Assembly: GCA_965230375.1 (NCBI GenBank)
Contig: CBDDKU010000026.1
Coordinates: 62,001 to 126,000, forward strand
Source: CBDDKU01 sp965230375
GTDB taxonomy: Bacteria > Bacteroidota > Bacteroidia > Flavobacteriales_D > Cryomorphaceae
DNA: 64,000 nt
Direction: 5' to 3'
Below are positions 8,283 through 18,300 of the stretch, piece after piece. How positions within the stretch are numbered: the stretch's first letter is position 1; the number at the start of each line of letters is the position of its first letter. Both the position numbers and the translations under genes were made by a program. The notes beneath the pieces are model-generated. The model was given only the letters and a program-made list of their open reading frames with translations, was not told the origin of the DNA and made no database searches.

Positions 8283-8340
8283 AAGTACCAAATTACGGAA
8301 TTCAACCAATAAGGCTCAAGTCTCCACCATCGAAATAAAC

Positions 8341-8348
8341 TACCTTTG
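8341..8348 (+). promoter_or_regulatory. Probable -7 element for DUF4286-rsmA
   Basis: TACCTTTG matches the TAnnTTTG -7 consensus and lies 20 bases before the ATG at 8369. No clear TTG is found at the -33 position, so only the -7 half is supported. Confidence 0.4.
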
Positions 8349-8368
8349 CACAAAACCAAGAATCCGAC

Positions 8369-8677
8369 ATGGTCATATATAATGTAACCGTAAACGTTGA
8401 CGAATCAGTCCACAAAGAGTGGGTGAAGTGGATGAAAGATGAACACATTCCAGATGTCTTGGCAACCGGTCACTTTCACGGTTCTACTTTTTCGAAAATT
8501 CTTGCAGAGGAAGCAGGAGGGTTTGCCTACAGCATTCAGTACCGCGCCAAGTCGATGGATGATTTGGAGACCTACCAAAAAAACCATTCACCGAGACTTC
8601 AGAAAGACCACATGGATCGATATGGGAAATACACTGCGGCCTTCCGCACCCTACTCGACGTGATTGACCACAAGTAA
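8369..8677 (+). CDS. DUF4286 family protein
   Basis: The 102-residue soluble protein begins MVIYNVTVNVDESVHKEWVKW and contains KDEHIPDVLATGHF, typical of DUF4286, a small ferredoxin-like (dimeric alpha-beta barrel) family found mostly in Bacteroidota. Its biochemical role is unknown. It ends two bases before rsmA, a pairing I recall as common in this phylum, so it is probably co-transcribed with it. Confidence 0.85.
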   Translation: MVIYNVTVNVDESVHKEWVKWMKDEHIPDVLATGHFHGSTFSKILAEEAGGFAYSIQYRAKSMDDLETYQKNHSPRLQKDHMDRYGKYTAAFRTLLDVIDHK

Positions 8678-8679
8678 TT

Positions 8680-9462
8680 ATGGTAAAACCAAAAAAGCAC
8701 CTCGGTCAACATTTCCTCGTTCAAGACGGGGTGGCAGCATCGATAGCGCAGTCCATTCAATCATCCAAGAAAAATACTCCGGTATTGGAGATTGGTCCGG
8801 GAACGGGTGTATTGACTCAAGAGATTCTTGCGCTTCAGTTTAAAGATTTCAAAGTAGTCGAGATAGACAAGGAGTCGATTGCATACCTCAACCAAAACTT
8901 CCCACAACTTAGTGGGCATGTTATTGATGGAGATTTTCTAAAAATGGATCTCGAAACCCTTTTCGGTGGCTCTCCTTTTGTCTTGGCTGGAAACTTCCCC
9001 TACAATATCTCTTCGCAGATCTTATTTCGAATCTTCGAGAACAAAGATTTGATTCCCGAAATGGTGGGCATGTTTCAGAAAGAAGTAGCAGAACGAGCCA
9101 TTGCAGGGCCAGGATCCAAAATCTATGGAATCTTGAGTGTCTTGCTAGGGATCTACTACGAAGGCGAGTATTTGTTTACTATCGACGAACAGGCTTTTAA
9201 CCCACCGCCAAAGGTAAAAAGCGGCGTGATCAGGCTAACGCGAAACGAACGCACCGAACTTCCCGTCACCGACAAGTTTTTCAAAACCGTCGTTAAGCTA
9301 GCCTTCAACCAACGAAGGAAAACCCTAAAGAACAGTCTTTCGAGCTTGATAGCTGGAAAAGATATCACAGGCTTGGAAGGGATAATGAAACTCAGACCAG
9401 AACAGTTATCGCCCGAGGGATTTCTGGAACTCGCCGTCGCTATCTACCAACTAGAACAATAG
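8680..9462 (+). CDS. rsmA: 16S rRNA (adenine1518-N6/adenine1519-N6) dimethyltransferase
   Basis: The 260-residue enzyme (KsgA/RsmA) dimethylates two adjacent adenines in helix 45 of 16S rRNA late in small-subunit assembly. The N-terminus KKHLGQHFLV is diagnostic. The SAM-binding motif LEIGPGTGVLT is near residue 32, and the catalytic motif IV appears as NFPYNIS (usually NLPYNIS) near 108. A C-terminal helical domain follows. It is the second gene of a unit with DUF4286. Confidence 0.97.
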   Translation: MVKPKKHLGQHFLVQDGVAASIAQSIQSSKKNTPVLEIGPGTGVLTQEILALQFKDFKVVEIDKESIAYLNQNFPQLSGHVIDGDFLKMDLETLFGGSPFVLAGNFPYNISSQILFRIFENKDLIPEMVGMFQKEVAERAIAGPGSKIYGILSVLLGIYYEGEYLFTIDEQAFNPPPKVKSGVIRLTRNERTELPVTDKFFKTVVKLAFNQRRKTLKNSLSSLIAGKDITGLEGIMKLRPEQLSPEGFLELAVAIYQLEQ

Positions 9463-9501
9463 TCTCGTCTCAGCGTTTCAGACGCGTATCTTTTATATTT
9501 T

Positions 9502-9509
9502 TAGCTTTG
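9502..9509 (+). promoter_or_regulatory. Probable -7 element for mgtE
   Basis: TAGCTTTG matches TAnnTTTG and lies 21 bases before the mgtE ATG at 9531, within the 68-base gap after rsmA. The -33 TTG is not clear. It also argues against an upstream TTG start at 9522. Confidence 0.4.
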
Positions 9510-9530
9510 CACAAACCCTAATTGGCCCTC

Positions 9531-10895
9531 ATGCAGTTCGAGCTCACAAAGGAATTTCTCGACCAACTCCGCAAGAATATTTCGAACGGAAAAGATCATG
9601 AGCTCGAAGAGTCTTTAAAGGGATTGCACCCCGCTGATATTGCTGAGATTTTTGACGAAGTAAAGGCGGCCGAAGCCAATTACATCTACCGACTTCTCGA
9701 AGAAGAAAGGGCTGCCGACGTTTTGGTAGAGCTCGATGAAGACGATCGGGAAAAGCTTCTGGCCACGCTAACTTCAAAGGAAATTGCCGAACAAGTCATC
9801 GACAACATCGATTCTGATGATGCTGCCGATGTATTGGGTGAACTTCCCGAAGAGAAAAAAGACGAAGTCATCTCTCTCATCACCGATGAAGAGCAGAAGA
9901 AGGTAATAAACGCCCTCTTGCAGTATGATGAAGATACGGCTGGGGGTATCATGGGAAAAGAGCTTGTGAAGGTGCGCCGCTCTTGGAGCATTGCCCGTGG
10001 TATTCGCGAAATGCGGAAGCAGGCAGAAAGCATTGATCAGGTTTACACAATATACGTGACTGACGATAATGACAGACTCGTAGGTAGTCTCTCCTTAAAG
10101 CGACTTCTATTTTCATCTTCATCTATCAAAACGCTGATTTCTGATATCTATAATCAGGAATCGATGCGTTATGTCACTCCAGATGAATCGGCAGAGAATT
10201 GCGCAAACATCATGGAGAAGTACGACTTGATCGCCTTACCCGTTGTTGACGAAAACGAAAAACTTCTTGGGCGTATCACTATTGATGATGTGGTTGATGT
10301 TATCAAAGAAGAAGCTGAGCGCGATTATCAGCTCGCATCTGGTATCTCAGAGTCGGTAGAATCTGATGACACCATCTGGCTGCTCACCAGAGCGCGCCTA
10401 CCTTGGCTCTTGATCGGCTTGATGGGTGGTGTACTAGTGGCACAGGTTATAGGTATTTTCGAAGAACAACTCGCCCAAGTGGCCACGCTGATGGTTTTCG
10501 TACCGCTGATCGCAGCAATGGCCGGAAATGTGGGAGTACAATCGTCTGCCATCGTGGTACAAGGTTTGGCTAACCATAGCTTAAGCACAAAGGCGATATT
10601 CCCAAAATTGACAAAAGAGCTAGCTGTAGCGCTGGTTAATGGCTCCATCTGCGGTGCTGCCATTCTCGTTTACAGTATCTTGTTTATGGATAGCCTGGCC
10701 TTAAGCTATACTGTGGGGATCTCCCTCTTCACGGTAATCATCATAGCCGCAATTTTCGGCACCCTGGTTCCACTCCTACTCGACCGTGTGAAAATTGACC
10801 CGGCACTCGCTACTGGGCCATTTATAACGACGATGAACGACATCATAGGTCTCAGTGTTTACTTCATCTACGCCAAGTATTTCTTCGGAATATGA
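9531..10895 (+). CDS. mgtE: Magnesium transporter MgtE
   Basis: The 454-residue protein has the MgtE layout: an acidic N-terminal superhelical domain with repeated ADIAEIFDEV/AADVLVELDED-like units (1-130), two CBS domains (about 140-265), a connecting helix, and five membrane helices (about 284-454) with the pore segment NVGVQSSAIVVQG. MgtE is a homodimeric Mg2+ channel of the inner membrane gated by Mg2+ binding to the cytoplasmic domains. The ATG at 9531 begins a normal N-terminus (MQFELTKEFLDQL). The downstream dehydrogenase overlaps it by four bases (ATGA). Confidence 0.96.
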   Translation: MQFELTKEFLDQLRKNISNGKDHELEESLKGLHPADIAEIFDEVKAAEANYIYRLLEEERAADVLVELDEDDREKLLATLTSKEIAEQVIDNIDSDDAADVLGELPEEKKDEVISLITDEEQKKVINALLQYDEDTAGGIMGKELVKVRRSWSIARGIREMRKQAESIDQVYTIYVTDDNDRLVGSLSLKRLLFSSSSIKTLISDIYNQESMRYVTPDESAENCANIMEKYDLIALPVVDENEKLLGRITIDDVVDVIKEEAERDYQLASGISESVESDDTIWLLTRARLPWLLIGLMGGVLVAQVIGIFEEQLAQVATLMVFVPLIAAMAGNVGVQSSAIVVQGLANHSLSTKAIFPKLTKELAVALVNGSICGAAILVYSILFMDSLALSYTVGISLFTVIIIAAIFGTLVPLLLDRVKIDPALATGPFITTMNDIIGLSVYFIYAKYFFGI

Positions 10896-11830
10896 GCAAG
10901 GTTTTGTTTCTCGATTCGGTACACCCCTTGCTTGATGAAGAGTTGATTAAAATTGGCTACACCTGCGATCACGATTACCAGTCAGATTATTCTACCATTC
11001 TCCAGAAGCTCCCAAACTATACTGGAATAGTTATTCGGAGCAGAGTTCCAGTAGATCGGACTTTCATTGAAACAGGAAGCAAATTGAAATTCATTGCCAG
11101 ATCGGGTGCTGGGCTTGAAAACATCGACTTGGAAGCGGCCGTGGATCACGATATTGAAGTGATCAGCGCTGCGGAAGGAAATATGGGTGCCGTAGCAGAA
11201 CACTGCGTCGGGATGTTGCTCGTGCTATTCAATAAGATGATCACTGCCGATGGCGAAGTAAGAGCGGGCGTCTGGCAGAGAGAAGAGAATCGCGGCCTGG
11301 AGCTGGAAGGCAAAACCGTTGGAATCATTGGGTTCGGCAGAATGGGAAGAGCCTTTGCTCAGCGACTCCGAGGATTTGACTGTACAATTCTTTCCTACGA
11401 CAAATACCTCGAACCCGGGTACAGTCCAAGTTATGTCGAAGAAGTGGATTTGGAGAGCTTTAAGGCGCGAGCTGAAATTATCTCTATTCACCTTCCGCTC
11501 AGCGAGGAGACTGAGCATTATGTGGATCGAACATTTATTGAAGGAATCTCAAATCCTTTTTTTCTCATCAACACCGCTCGCGGAAAGCACGTGAACACGG
11601 CTGACCTGGTTGATGGTTTGAAATCGGGAAAAATTCGTGGTGCCTGTCTGGATGTGTTGGAATACGAAAAGAAATCGCTTCAAGGTCTGGAGTCGGCCGA
11701 TTTTCCTAAGCCACTTCAAGAATTGGTCAAAATGAAGAATGTGGTTTTGAGTCCGCATGTGGCTGGATGGACCGTTGAGAGCTATGTCAAGCTGTCGCAA
11801 GTTCTCGCCGAGAAGATCAAAAAACTCTAG
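10892..11830 (+). CDS. D-isomer-specific 2-hydroxyacid dehydrogenase (phosphoglycerate dehydrogenase-like)
   Basis: The 312-residue NAD-dependent enzyme has the two-domain family fold. The Rossmann motif GIIGFGRMG is near residue 143. The catalytic set is visible as Arg in NTARGKH (near 229), Glu in LDVLEYE (near 256) and His in SPHVAGW (near 288). It lacks the C-terminal ACT domain of full-length SerA, so it could reduce 3-phosphohydroxypyruvate or another 2-ketoacid; no serC or serB is nearby. It is translationally coupled to mgtE and converges on the DUF922 gene five bases away. Confidence 0.88.
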   Translation: MSKVLFLDSVHPLLDEELIKIGYTCDHDYQSDYSTILQKLPNYTGIVIRSRVPVDRTFIETGSKLKFIARSGAGLENIDLEAAVDHDIEVISAAEGNMGAVAEHCVGMLLVLFNKMITADGEVRAGVWQREENRGLELEGKTVGIIGFGRMGRAFAQRLRGFDCTILSYDKYLEPGYSPSYVEEVDLESFKARAEIISIHLPLSEETEHYVDRTFIEGISNPFFLINTARGKHVNTADLVDGLKSGKIRGACLDVLEYEKKSLQGLESADFPKPLQELVKMKNVVLSPHVAGWTVESYVKLSQVLAEKIKKL

Positions 11831-11834
11831 CCTT

Positions 11835-12397
11835 CTATCTCAGCTTGAGATGAATCTCCTGACCCGCATATTTCGAATATGCCTTCAAAGAGTCTTCCAT
11901 ACTCGAATTCCATCGCGCCTGCTCTTCTTTGACAAGCGAGTGCTCTGTTTCGCGGTCGTAGAGCTTTTGAGAACTTGAAAGTGCTGCAGCGTTAGCCTGA
12001 TAAATTCCGGTAAGCTCTTCTGTGACTTGGCCCGAAGACTTCCATCTCGTTGTGAGTATTTTTTCTCTCAACTTCCTAGCGTATAGTTCTGTGATATCAA
12101 AATGAACTTGCTCGTGTTTAAGCAAATGATCAGATTCTGCTTTCTCGATTTTCCACGACTTGGCTTGATCAAACTGTGCGACGATCTCAATATGAAAACT
12201 CACCACTCTCATAGCTCAGCGCCAAGTCTATGCCCGTATGCGATAAGGCCGCGTGCTTCGTTGCCGCAGGCGCTTTTTGCTTTAAAGTCAGACCAGCGCA
12301 ACGGACGTTTCTGATTCCAATCAACCATTGATTCTTTTGGAGGAGACGTCCATCCACCGAAAACTAACGTTAATATGAATAGAGTCGCGATTCGCAT
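11835..12397 (-). pseudogene. DUF922 family protein, reading frame broken
   Basis: Two pieces in different frames together make one DUF922 protein. The first (12397 to 12209) has a signal peptide and WNQKRPLRWSDFKAKS; the second (about 12212 to 11835) has FDQAKSWKIEKA and the HEQVHFD motif, an HExxH-like putative zinc site. Removing one base near 12214 and one near 12189-12190 joins them through YESGEFSYEIVAQFD into 186 residues, the expected size. A stop/start ATGA overlap at 12209-12212 would also allow coupled translation of the halves. It lies last in a leftward unit with a similarly broken aspartokinase. It is either a sequence artefact or a recent pseudogene; the molecular role of DUF922 is unknown. 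Confidence 0.75.
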
Positions 12398-12429
12398 ATG
12401 GGAGTAACGCCTTGGCAATGAAAAAATTG

Positions 12430-13705
12430 CTAGTTATGATCCTGCAACACCATCCTAACCGTACTGCGGCTCTTTTTGCTCCACAAGCACCTTCTTGCCT
12501 ATTTAGCAAGCGGCTTATGGTTTCATGGTCGTAATGGCGGATGGTCACGAGTTCGCAGCCGGTGTTGTACAGCACTTCGTAATTCTCCTTACAGCTATGA
12601 AGAATGGCATCGAGTTTTTTGCTTGTCGTAATCTGCACAAATCGAAAAGTTGATAGCCGAGTTTTGCATCAAGTGAATCTTCAAGCGGTGCGCGGCAAAC
12701 AGTCCAAAAAGTTCGCTCAGATTGTCTTCAGCGATAAATGAAAAATCGCGCGGGGTGAAGGAAATCAGAATTTGATCGACCTTAAAAATGTAGGATGGCA
12801 CCAGCGAATCGCTAAAATGTGCTTGAATCTATCTGCGTACCTGGCGCATCTGCATCTAAAAAGGACTTTACAAAAAGATCAATCTTCTTGTTTTGAAGGG
12901 GTTTGATGGTCTTTGGGTGGATAACTGAAGCTCCGTAGTAGGCCAGCTCTATCGCTTCTTTGTAGCTAATACGCGGTAAGCGCACGGCTTCCGAAAAATA
13001 TTTTGGATCGGCATTAAGCACCCCTGGAACATCTTTCCAGATGGTTACTGAATCGGCATTTAACGTATAAGCGAGGATGGCTGCTGAAAAGTCGGATCCT
13101 TCCCTACCCAATGTGGTAGAGTTTCGCTCGCGCGTGTGCCCCATGAACCCTTGTGTTAAGAGAATTCGCAAACCGTTTTCTTTACACGAGTCCCAGGCTT
13201 TTTGGCATAGCTGCTCCGTCTTTTCCCATTGCACGTTGGCTTCGCGGTACACATTGTTGGTGCGAATTAATGTCCGCGCATCGGTCCATTGATTTGCGAG
13301 CCCTTTCGAATTCAGATAAGCCGAAAGAATGGTGGTGGAAAAGAGCTCCCCAAAAACGACAAGCTGATCGTAATCGAAATCGTAGTCATCAGCCGGCATG
13401 CCTTCCAAGTACAGCTCCAGTTTCCGAAAGTGGCTTTCAAAATGCTGATGAACATCACCCGAATTGAATTCGAGCTTTGAGATGATGTCCATGTGAAATT
13501 TGCGAATCGATTCCAGTTCTCTGGCCACACCATCAGTTTGATCGCGAAATGCGGCAATGAGCTTTTCGAAGGCGTTGGTCATTTTCCCCATAGCCGATGC
13601 CACGATGATCAGATCCTGCTTCGCGTGCTTCTCAACGATCCGCACCACGTTTTTTATCGACTCAGCATCTTTTAGCGATGCTCCTCCAAACTTAAATACC
13701 TTCAA
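12430..13705 (-). pseudogene. lysC: Aspartate kinase, disrupted by four +1 shifts
   Basis: The first 297 codons encode an intact kinase domain (MKVFKFGGAS, TTLGREGSDFSAAI, YYGASVIHPKT) ending in a premature stop at 12812. The ACT regulatory part continues in other frames: PSYIFKVDQILISFTPRDFS, then KKLDAILHSCKENYEVLYN and ITIRHYDHETIS-like residues, then KKVLVEQK and SRSTVRMVLQDHN before the stop at 12430. Deleting one base in each of four places (12814-12817, 12615-12620, 12498-12502, 12470-12473) restores 423 residues, a normal length for Bacteroidota aspartokinase, the first step to Lys, Thr and Met. Three sites touch short homopolymers. It follows a GNAT gene by five bases. Confidence 0.88.
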
Positions 13706-13710
13706 GGCTC

Positions 13711-14184
13711 CTAAAATTTATCTAATTGGTTCTTGCTCAATCTACAGTCGAGCCACTCATTCAAAAACTCTGCCCCATAACTTTGATAAAACTCGATAGC
13801 TGGCTTATTCCAATCCAGCACCTGCCATTCCATTCGAGCATAGTTCCGCTCCTTGGCCAAGCTTATTATCTTCTCAAATAATTTCTTGCCAATTCCCTGA
13901 CCACGGTGTTCTTCAGCCACAATCAAATCTTCAAGGTGAACAGATCGTCCTTTCCAAGTGCTGTACTTTTCGTAGATGAGTGCTGCACCCACCACCTTTT
14001 CCGATTTCTCAGCTACCCAGATTTCCACAATTTGCTTCGACCCAAAGGCGTCTTCAGCCAACTGATCAAGGGGTAGTTCCACTTCTTTCTCTGCGCGCTC
14101 ATAGCGGGCGAGCTCCCTAATCAAGTCGTGTACATCTTGCAAATCTGAGACTTGCCCTGGGCGGATATGGATGGAACTCTTCAC
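13711..14184 (-). CDS. GNAT family N-acetyltransferase
   Basis: The 157-residue protein begins with an IRPGQVSDLQDVHDLIREL segment typical of GNAT enzymes and carries the acetyl-CoA pyrophosphate-binding loop EEHRGQGIGKKLF near residue 90, then the EWQVLDWNKPAIEFYQSYGA motif. It resembles small diamine/amino-acid acetyltransferases, but the substrate is not determinable. The frame is open well upstream into fbp on the other strand, so I placed the start at GTG 14184, where homology begins and which leaves room for divergent promoters. It is the first gene of the leftward unit with aspartokinase and DUF922. Confidence 0.85.
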   Translation of the reverse strand: MKSSIHIRPGQVSDLQDVHDLIRELARYERAEKEVELPLDQLAEDAFGSKQIVEIWVAEKSEKVVGAALIYEKYSTWKGRSVHLEDLIVAEEHRGQGIGKKLFEKIISLAKERNYARMEWQVLDWNKPAIEFYQSYGAEFLNEWLDCRLSKNQLDKF

Positions 14185-14275
14185 ACCACAAAAGAAATAA
14201 ATAATCAAACGAAGGGCGGCTGGGTGGAGGTAAAAAGAGAAATTAACGATATTTGCGCTACTACTGAAGAAGACT

Positions 14276-15304
14276 ATGACCAAAGTAACCACGCTGAGCG
14301 AGTTTATCGTTGAGCGCCAAGCCGATTTCCCATTTGCCAAGGGAGAACTTTCAAGATTATTAAGTGCTATCAGACTCGCCGCCAAAGTCGTAAACCGCGA
14401 AGTAAACAAAGCGGGACTTGTAGACGATATTTTAGGTGCCGCTGGAAACGAAAACATTCAAGGGGAAGTCCAGCAAAAACTGGACGTCTACGCCAATAAT
14501 CAGATGATAAACGCCTTGAAAGCACAACAAGAAGTTTGTGGAATCGGTTCGGAAGAAAACGATGATTTTATCGCTTTCGACCAAGGTGAAGCTATCTGGG
14601 GAAAGTATGTGGTACTAATGGATCCGTTGGATGGATCATCAAACATCGATGTAAACGTTTCTATCGGAACTATTTTCTCTATTTACAGAAGAAAAACCAA
14701 ACCGGGAACAAAGGCCGAGCTAAAGGATTTTCTTCAGCCAGGTTTGGATTTGGTTGCGGCTGGCTATATCATCTACGGTTCGTCGACCATGCTCGTTTTC
14801 AGCACGGGTAATGGCGTAAACGGATTTACCCTCGATACATCGATAGGGGTTTTCTGCCTATCCCACCCGAATATGCGCATCCCAAAAACGGGGCGTATCT
14901 ACAGCATCAACGAAGGAAATTACAAGCAGTTTCCCGAAGGTGTGAAGCGCTACATCAAATACTGTCAGGAAGAAGATGCCGAGACAGATAGACCTTACAC
15001 CAGTCGCTATATCGGTAGTTTGGTGGCCGACTTCCACCGAAATATGATCAAAGGTGGGGTATACATGTACCCATCTACCGGCACAAACCCCAATGGTAAG
15101 TTGCGCCTGATGTACGAAAATATACCGCTGGCCTTTATCGCAGAACAAGCTGGAGGTAAAGCTACAAACGGGAAACAGCGAATTCTCGAAATTCAACCAG
15201 AAGATCTGCATCAACGAACTCCCCTATTTATTGGGTCAAAAGAAATGGTAGAAAAAGCGGAGGCATTCTTAGAAGAAGCAGACCCCGTTGCAGCTAAATC
15301 ATGA
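14276..15304 (+). CDS. fbp: Fructose-1,6-bisphosphatase, class 1
   Basis: The 342-residue enzyme hydrolyses fructose 1,6-bisphosphate to fructose 6-phosphate in gluconeogenesis. The metal site DPLDGSSNID is near residue 115, SIGTIFSIY follows, and the C-terminal substrate site includes KLRLMYENIPLAFI and EQAGGKATNG. A weak -7-like GATATTTG at 14248-14255 precedes the ATG. mfd overlaps its end by four bases (ATGA). The divergent arrangement with GNAT-aspartokinase is one I recall from other Bacteroidota. Confidence 0.97.
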   Translation: MTKVTTLSEFIVERQADFPFAKGELSRLLSAIRLAAKVVNREVNKAGLVDDILGAAGNENIQGEVQQKLDVYANNQMINALKAQQEVCGIGSEENDDFIAFDQGEAIWGKYVVLMDPLDGSSNIDVNVSIGTIFSIYRRKTKPGTKAELKDFLQPGLDLVAAGYIIYGSSTMLVFSTGNGVNGFTLDTSIGVFCLSHPNMRIPKTGRIYSINEGNYKQFPEGVKRYIKYCQEEDAETDRPYTSRYIGSLVADFHRNMIKGGVYMYPSTGTNPNGKLRLMYENIPLAFIAEQAGGKATNGKQRILEIQPEDLHQRTPLFIGSKEMVEKAEAFLEEADPVAAKS

Positions 15305-18300
15305 CCATTGCCGAGATTGCCGAATTCTATGAGAATGACAACAAAACAAATGTCATCTCCAATAGCCTTTCGCAAAAGGGCAACAAAGTAGGCCTGCGTG
15401 GCACTTCGGGATCAGGGCTCGCCCTGGTGGCTCAAGCTGTGGTCAAAAAAGACGACCGCGATCACATCTTTATCTTTGAAGACAAAGAAGAAGCCGCCTA
15501 TTTTTACAATGATCTTCAGCGGTTTGAGAACAGCACCTACCAAACGCTTTTTTACCCGGCATCTTACCGTGTTCCCTATCAGGTAGATAGCACTGACAAT
15601 TCTAATATTGTACTCCGTGCGGAAGTATTGAAAACGGTGGCCGAGCGTGGAACGAATCCTCTTGCCATCGTTACCTACCCTGACGCGCTGAGCGAGACCG
15701 TCGTTACCAAAGCTCAGCTCGAATCGAATAGCTTCAAAGTAAAAACAGGCGAGTCATACAGCATATCCTTTCTCAATGAATTGCTCACCGAATATGAGTT
15801 CGAACGCGTTGACTTTGTCTATGAACCCGGACAGTTTTCCATTCGCGGGGGTATTGTTGACGTATTTTCATACGGAGACGACCATCCTTACCGTATCGAA
15901 TTCTTTGGGGATGAAGTAGAATCCCTGAGAAAGTTCAATCCTTCCAATCAGCTCTCAACGGGCGATGTACCAGCTTTTACGATTATCCCCAATGTCCAGC
16001 AAAAGTCTCTGCTCGAGAAACAGGAAACCTTCTTGAAATTCCTCGGGCAAGATGTTGTAGTCTGGCTGAGAGATGAAGGGTATGTGAGCGATAGGCTCGA
16101 TCAAAAATTCGAACAAGCCGAGAAGCAATACGCCAAGATCAATTCGCCCTTAAAGCACATCGCACCCGAAGATGGGTTTACCCAAGGTGACACTTTTCTG
16201 TCTGAATTTTCCGAACTCTCTTCGGTGAATTTTTCAGGCCAAAGCGAAGGAGATGAAACGCTGAAGGTGGAGTTTCACCAAGGGCCGCAGCCCATATTCC
16301 ACAAAAACTTTGACATGCTTATCGGCGATCTTTCGAAAAACGCCGATAAGGGTTATGCCAATTTCATTTTCTCTGGGAATGAAAAGCAAATTGAGCGTCT
16401 GGAGCGCATTTTCCACGATCTCAATGCCAAGGTGAAATTTGAGCCTGTCATCGAAGAGCTGACGGAAGGATTTATCGATCACCAGCTTCAAATCTGTTGC
16501 TACACCGATCACCAAATATTTGAACGTCACCACCGCTTTTACCTCAAAGAAGGCTTCAAGAAAAACAAGGAAGCTCTCACTCTGAAAGAGCTCAGTAGCC
16601 TGGTTCCGGGCGACTATGTGACCCACATCGACCATGGAGTCGGAAAGTTTTCTGGTCTCGAAAAAATCGACGTAAACGGAAAGGAACAAGAAGCGATCAG
16701 ATTGGTGTATCGCGACAACGACATTCTCTATGTGAGTATTCACTCCCTCCACCGCATCAGCAAGTACAGCGGGAAGGATGGCTCTGTACCTGCAGTGAAC
16801 AAGCTAGGTAGCGCAGCCTGGCAAAAGGCTAAGGCGAAAACCAAGAGAAGGGTCAAGGAGCTTGCATACGATTTGATAAAGCTCTACGCCGAGCGAAAAG
16901 CGAAAAAGGGATTTGCCTATTCGAAAGACAACTACCTGCAGACAGAGCTCGAAGCTTCGTTCATTTACGAAGACACACCAGACCAAGAAACATCGATTCA
17001 AGCGGTAAAAGAAGACATGGAGTCCGAGTCGCCGATGGACAGGTTGGTCTGTGGGGATGTCGGTTTTGGGAAAACGGAAATCGCGATTCGTGCGGCCTTC
17101 AAAGCTGTTTGCGACAGTAAGCAAGTGGCCGTACTCGTACCGACTACAGTCCTTTCGCTTCAGCACTACAAGAACTTTTCAAAACGCTTGGAAGAGTTTC
17201 CGGCAAAAGTGGGCTTGCTCAACCGATTCGTCTCGGGAAAAAAACAAACCGAGACGCTCAAAGCCTTGGCCAATGGCGAAATTGACATCATTATTGGGAC
17301 GCATAAACTCGTTGGGAAACAAGTTAAGTTTCACGATCTCGGTTTGATGATCATCGATGAAGAGCAGAAGTTTGGCGTAGGTGTAAAGGACAAATTGAAG
17401 ACGCTCAAGGCGAATATCGATACATTGACGCTCACCGCTACCCCAATTCCTAGAACACTTCAATTTTCAATGATGGGCGCTCGAGATTTGAGCATCATTA
17501 GCACCCCGCCACCAAACCGGTTTCCCGTTCAAACCGAACTCTTCAGTTTTAATGAAGAAGTGATAAGAGATGCCATTCAATACGAAGTGAGCCGCGGGGG
17601 ACAAGTGTTTTTCGTTCACAACAAAATTCAAAACATCAAGGAAGTGGCTGGCATGATTCAGCGGCTTTGCCCTGATGTGAAAGTGGTGATCGGTCACGGA
17701 CAAATGGATGGAAAAGAGCTCGAGAATGTCATGACCGACTTTATTGAAGGGGTTTACGACGTGCTTCTGGCCACCACCATTATCGAATCGGGGATTGATA
17801 TTCCCAATGCCAATACGATCATCATCAATCAGGCTCAGGACTTCGGCTTGAGTGATCTTCACCAATTACGTGGACGCGTAGGACGAAGCAATAAAAAAGC
17901 CTTTTGCTACCTGATTGCGCCACCGCTCTCCGCAGTTTCTTCTGAAGCGCGAAAGCGATTGCAAGCCATCACCCAGTTTAGCGATCTCGGTAGCGGACTC
18001 AATATCGCTATGCGCGATCTGGATATCCGTGGGGCTGGGAATCTGCTCGGCGGTGAGCAAAGTGGATTCATCAACGATTTGGGGATTGAGACTTACCAGA
18101 AAATCCTAGATGAAACCATTCGAGAACTCAAGGAAAATGAGTTTAAAGAGCTCTATCACGAAGAGAGTGAAAAATTGGGCGAATACGTCCAGGATTGTGT
18201 CCTGGAAACCGATTTTGAAATTCTGATTCCAGACAGGTATATCACCGACATCAAGGAACGACTCCAGGTATATCGCGACTTAGACTCGCTGGGAAGTGAG

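Noticed and set aside
12209..12212. Programmed -1 frameshift at the DUF922 junction
   Set aside because: No slippery heptamer precedes the junction and the neighbouring gene has the same kind of one-base insertions, so error or decay is simpler.
14185..14457. Upstream extension of the acetyltransferase frame into fbp
   Set aside because: The extension overlaps the start of fbp on the opposite strand and has no GNAT homology; homology begins just after GTG 14184.
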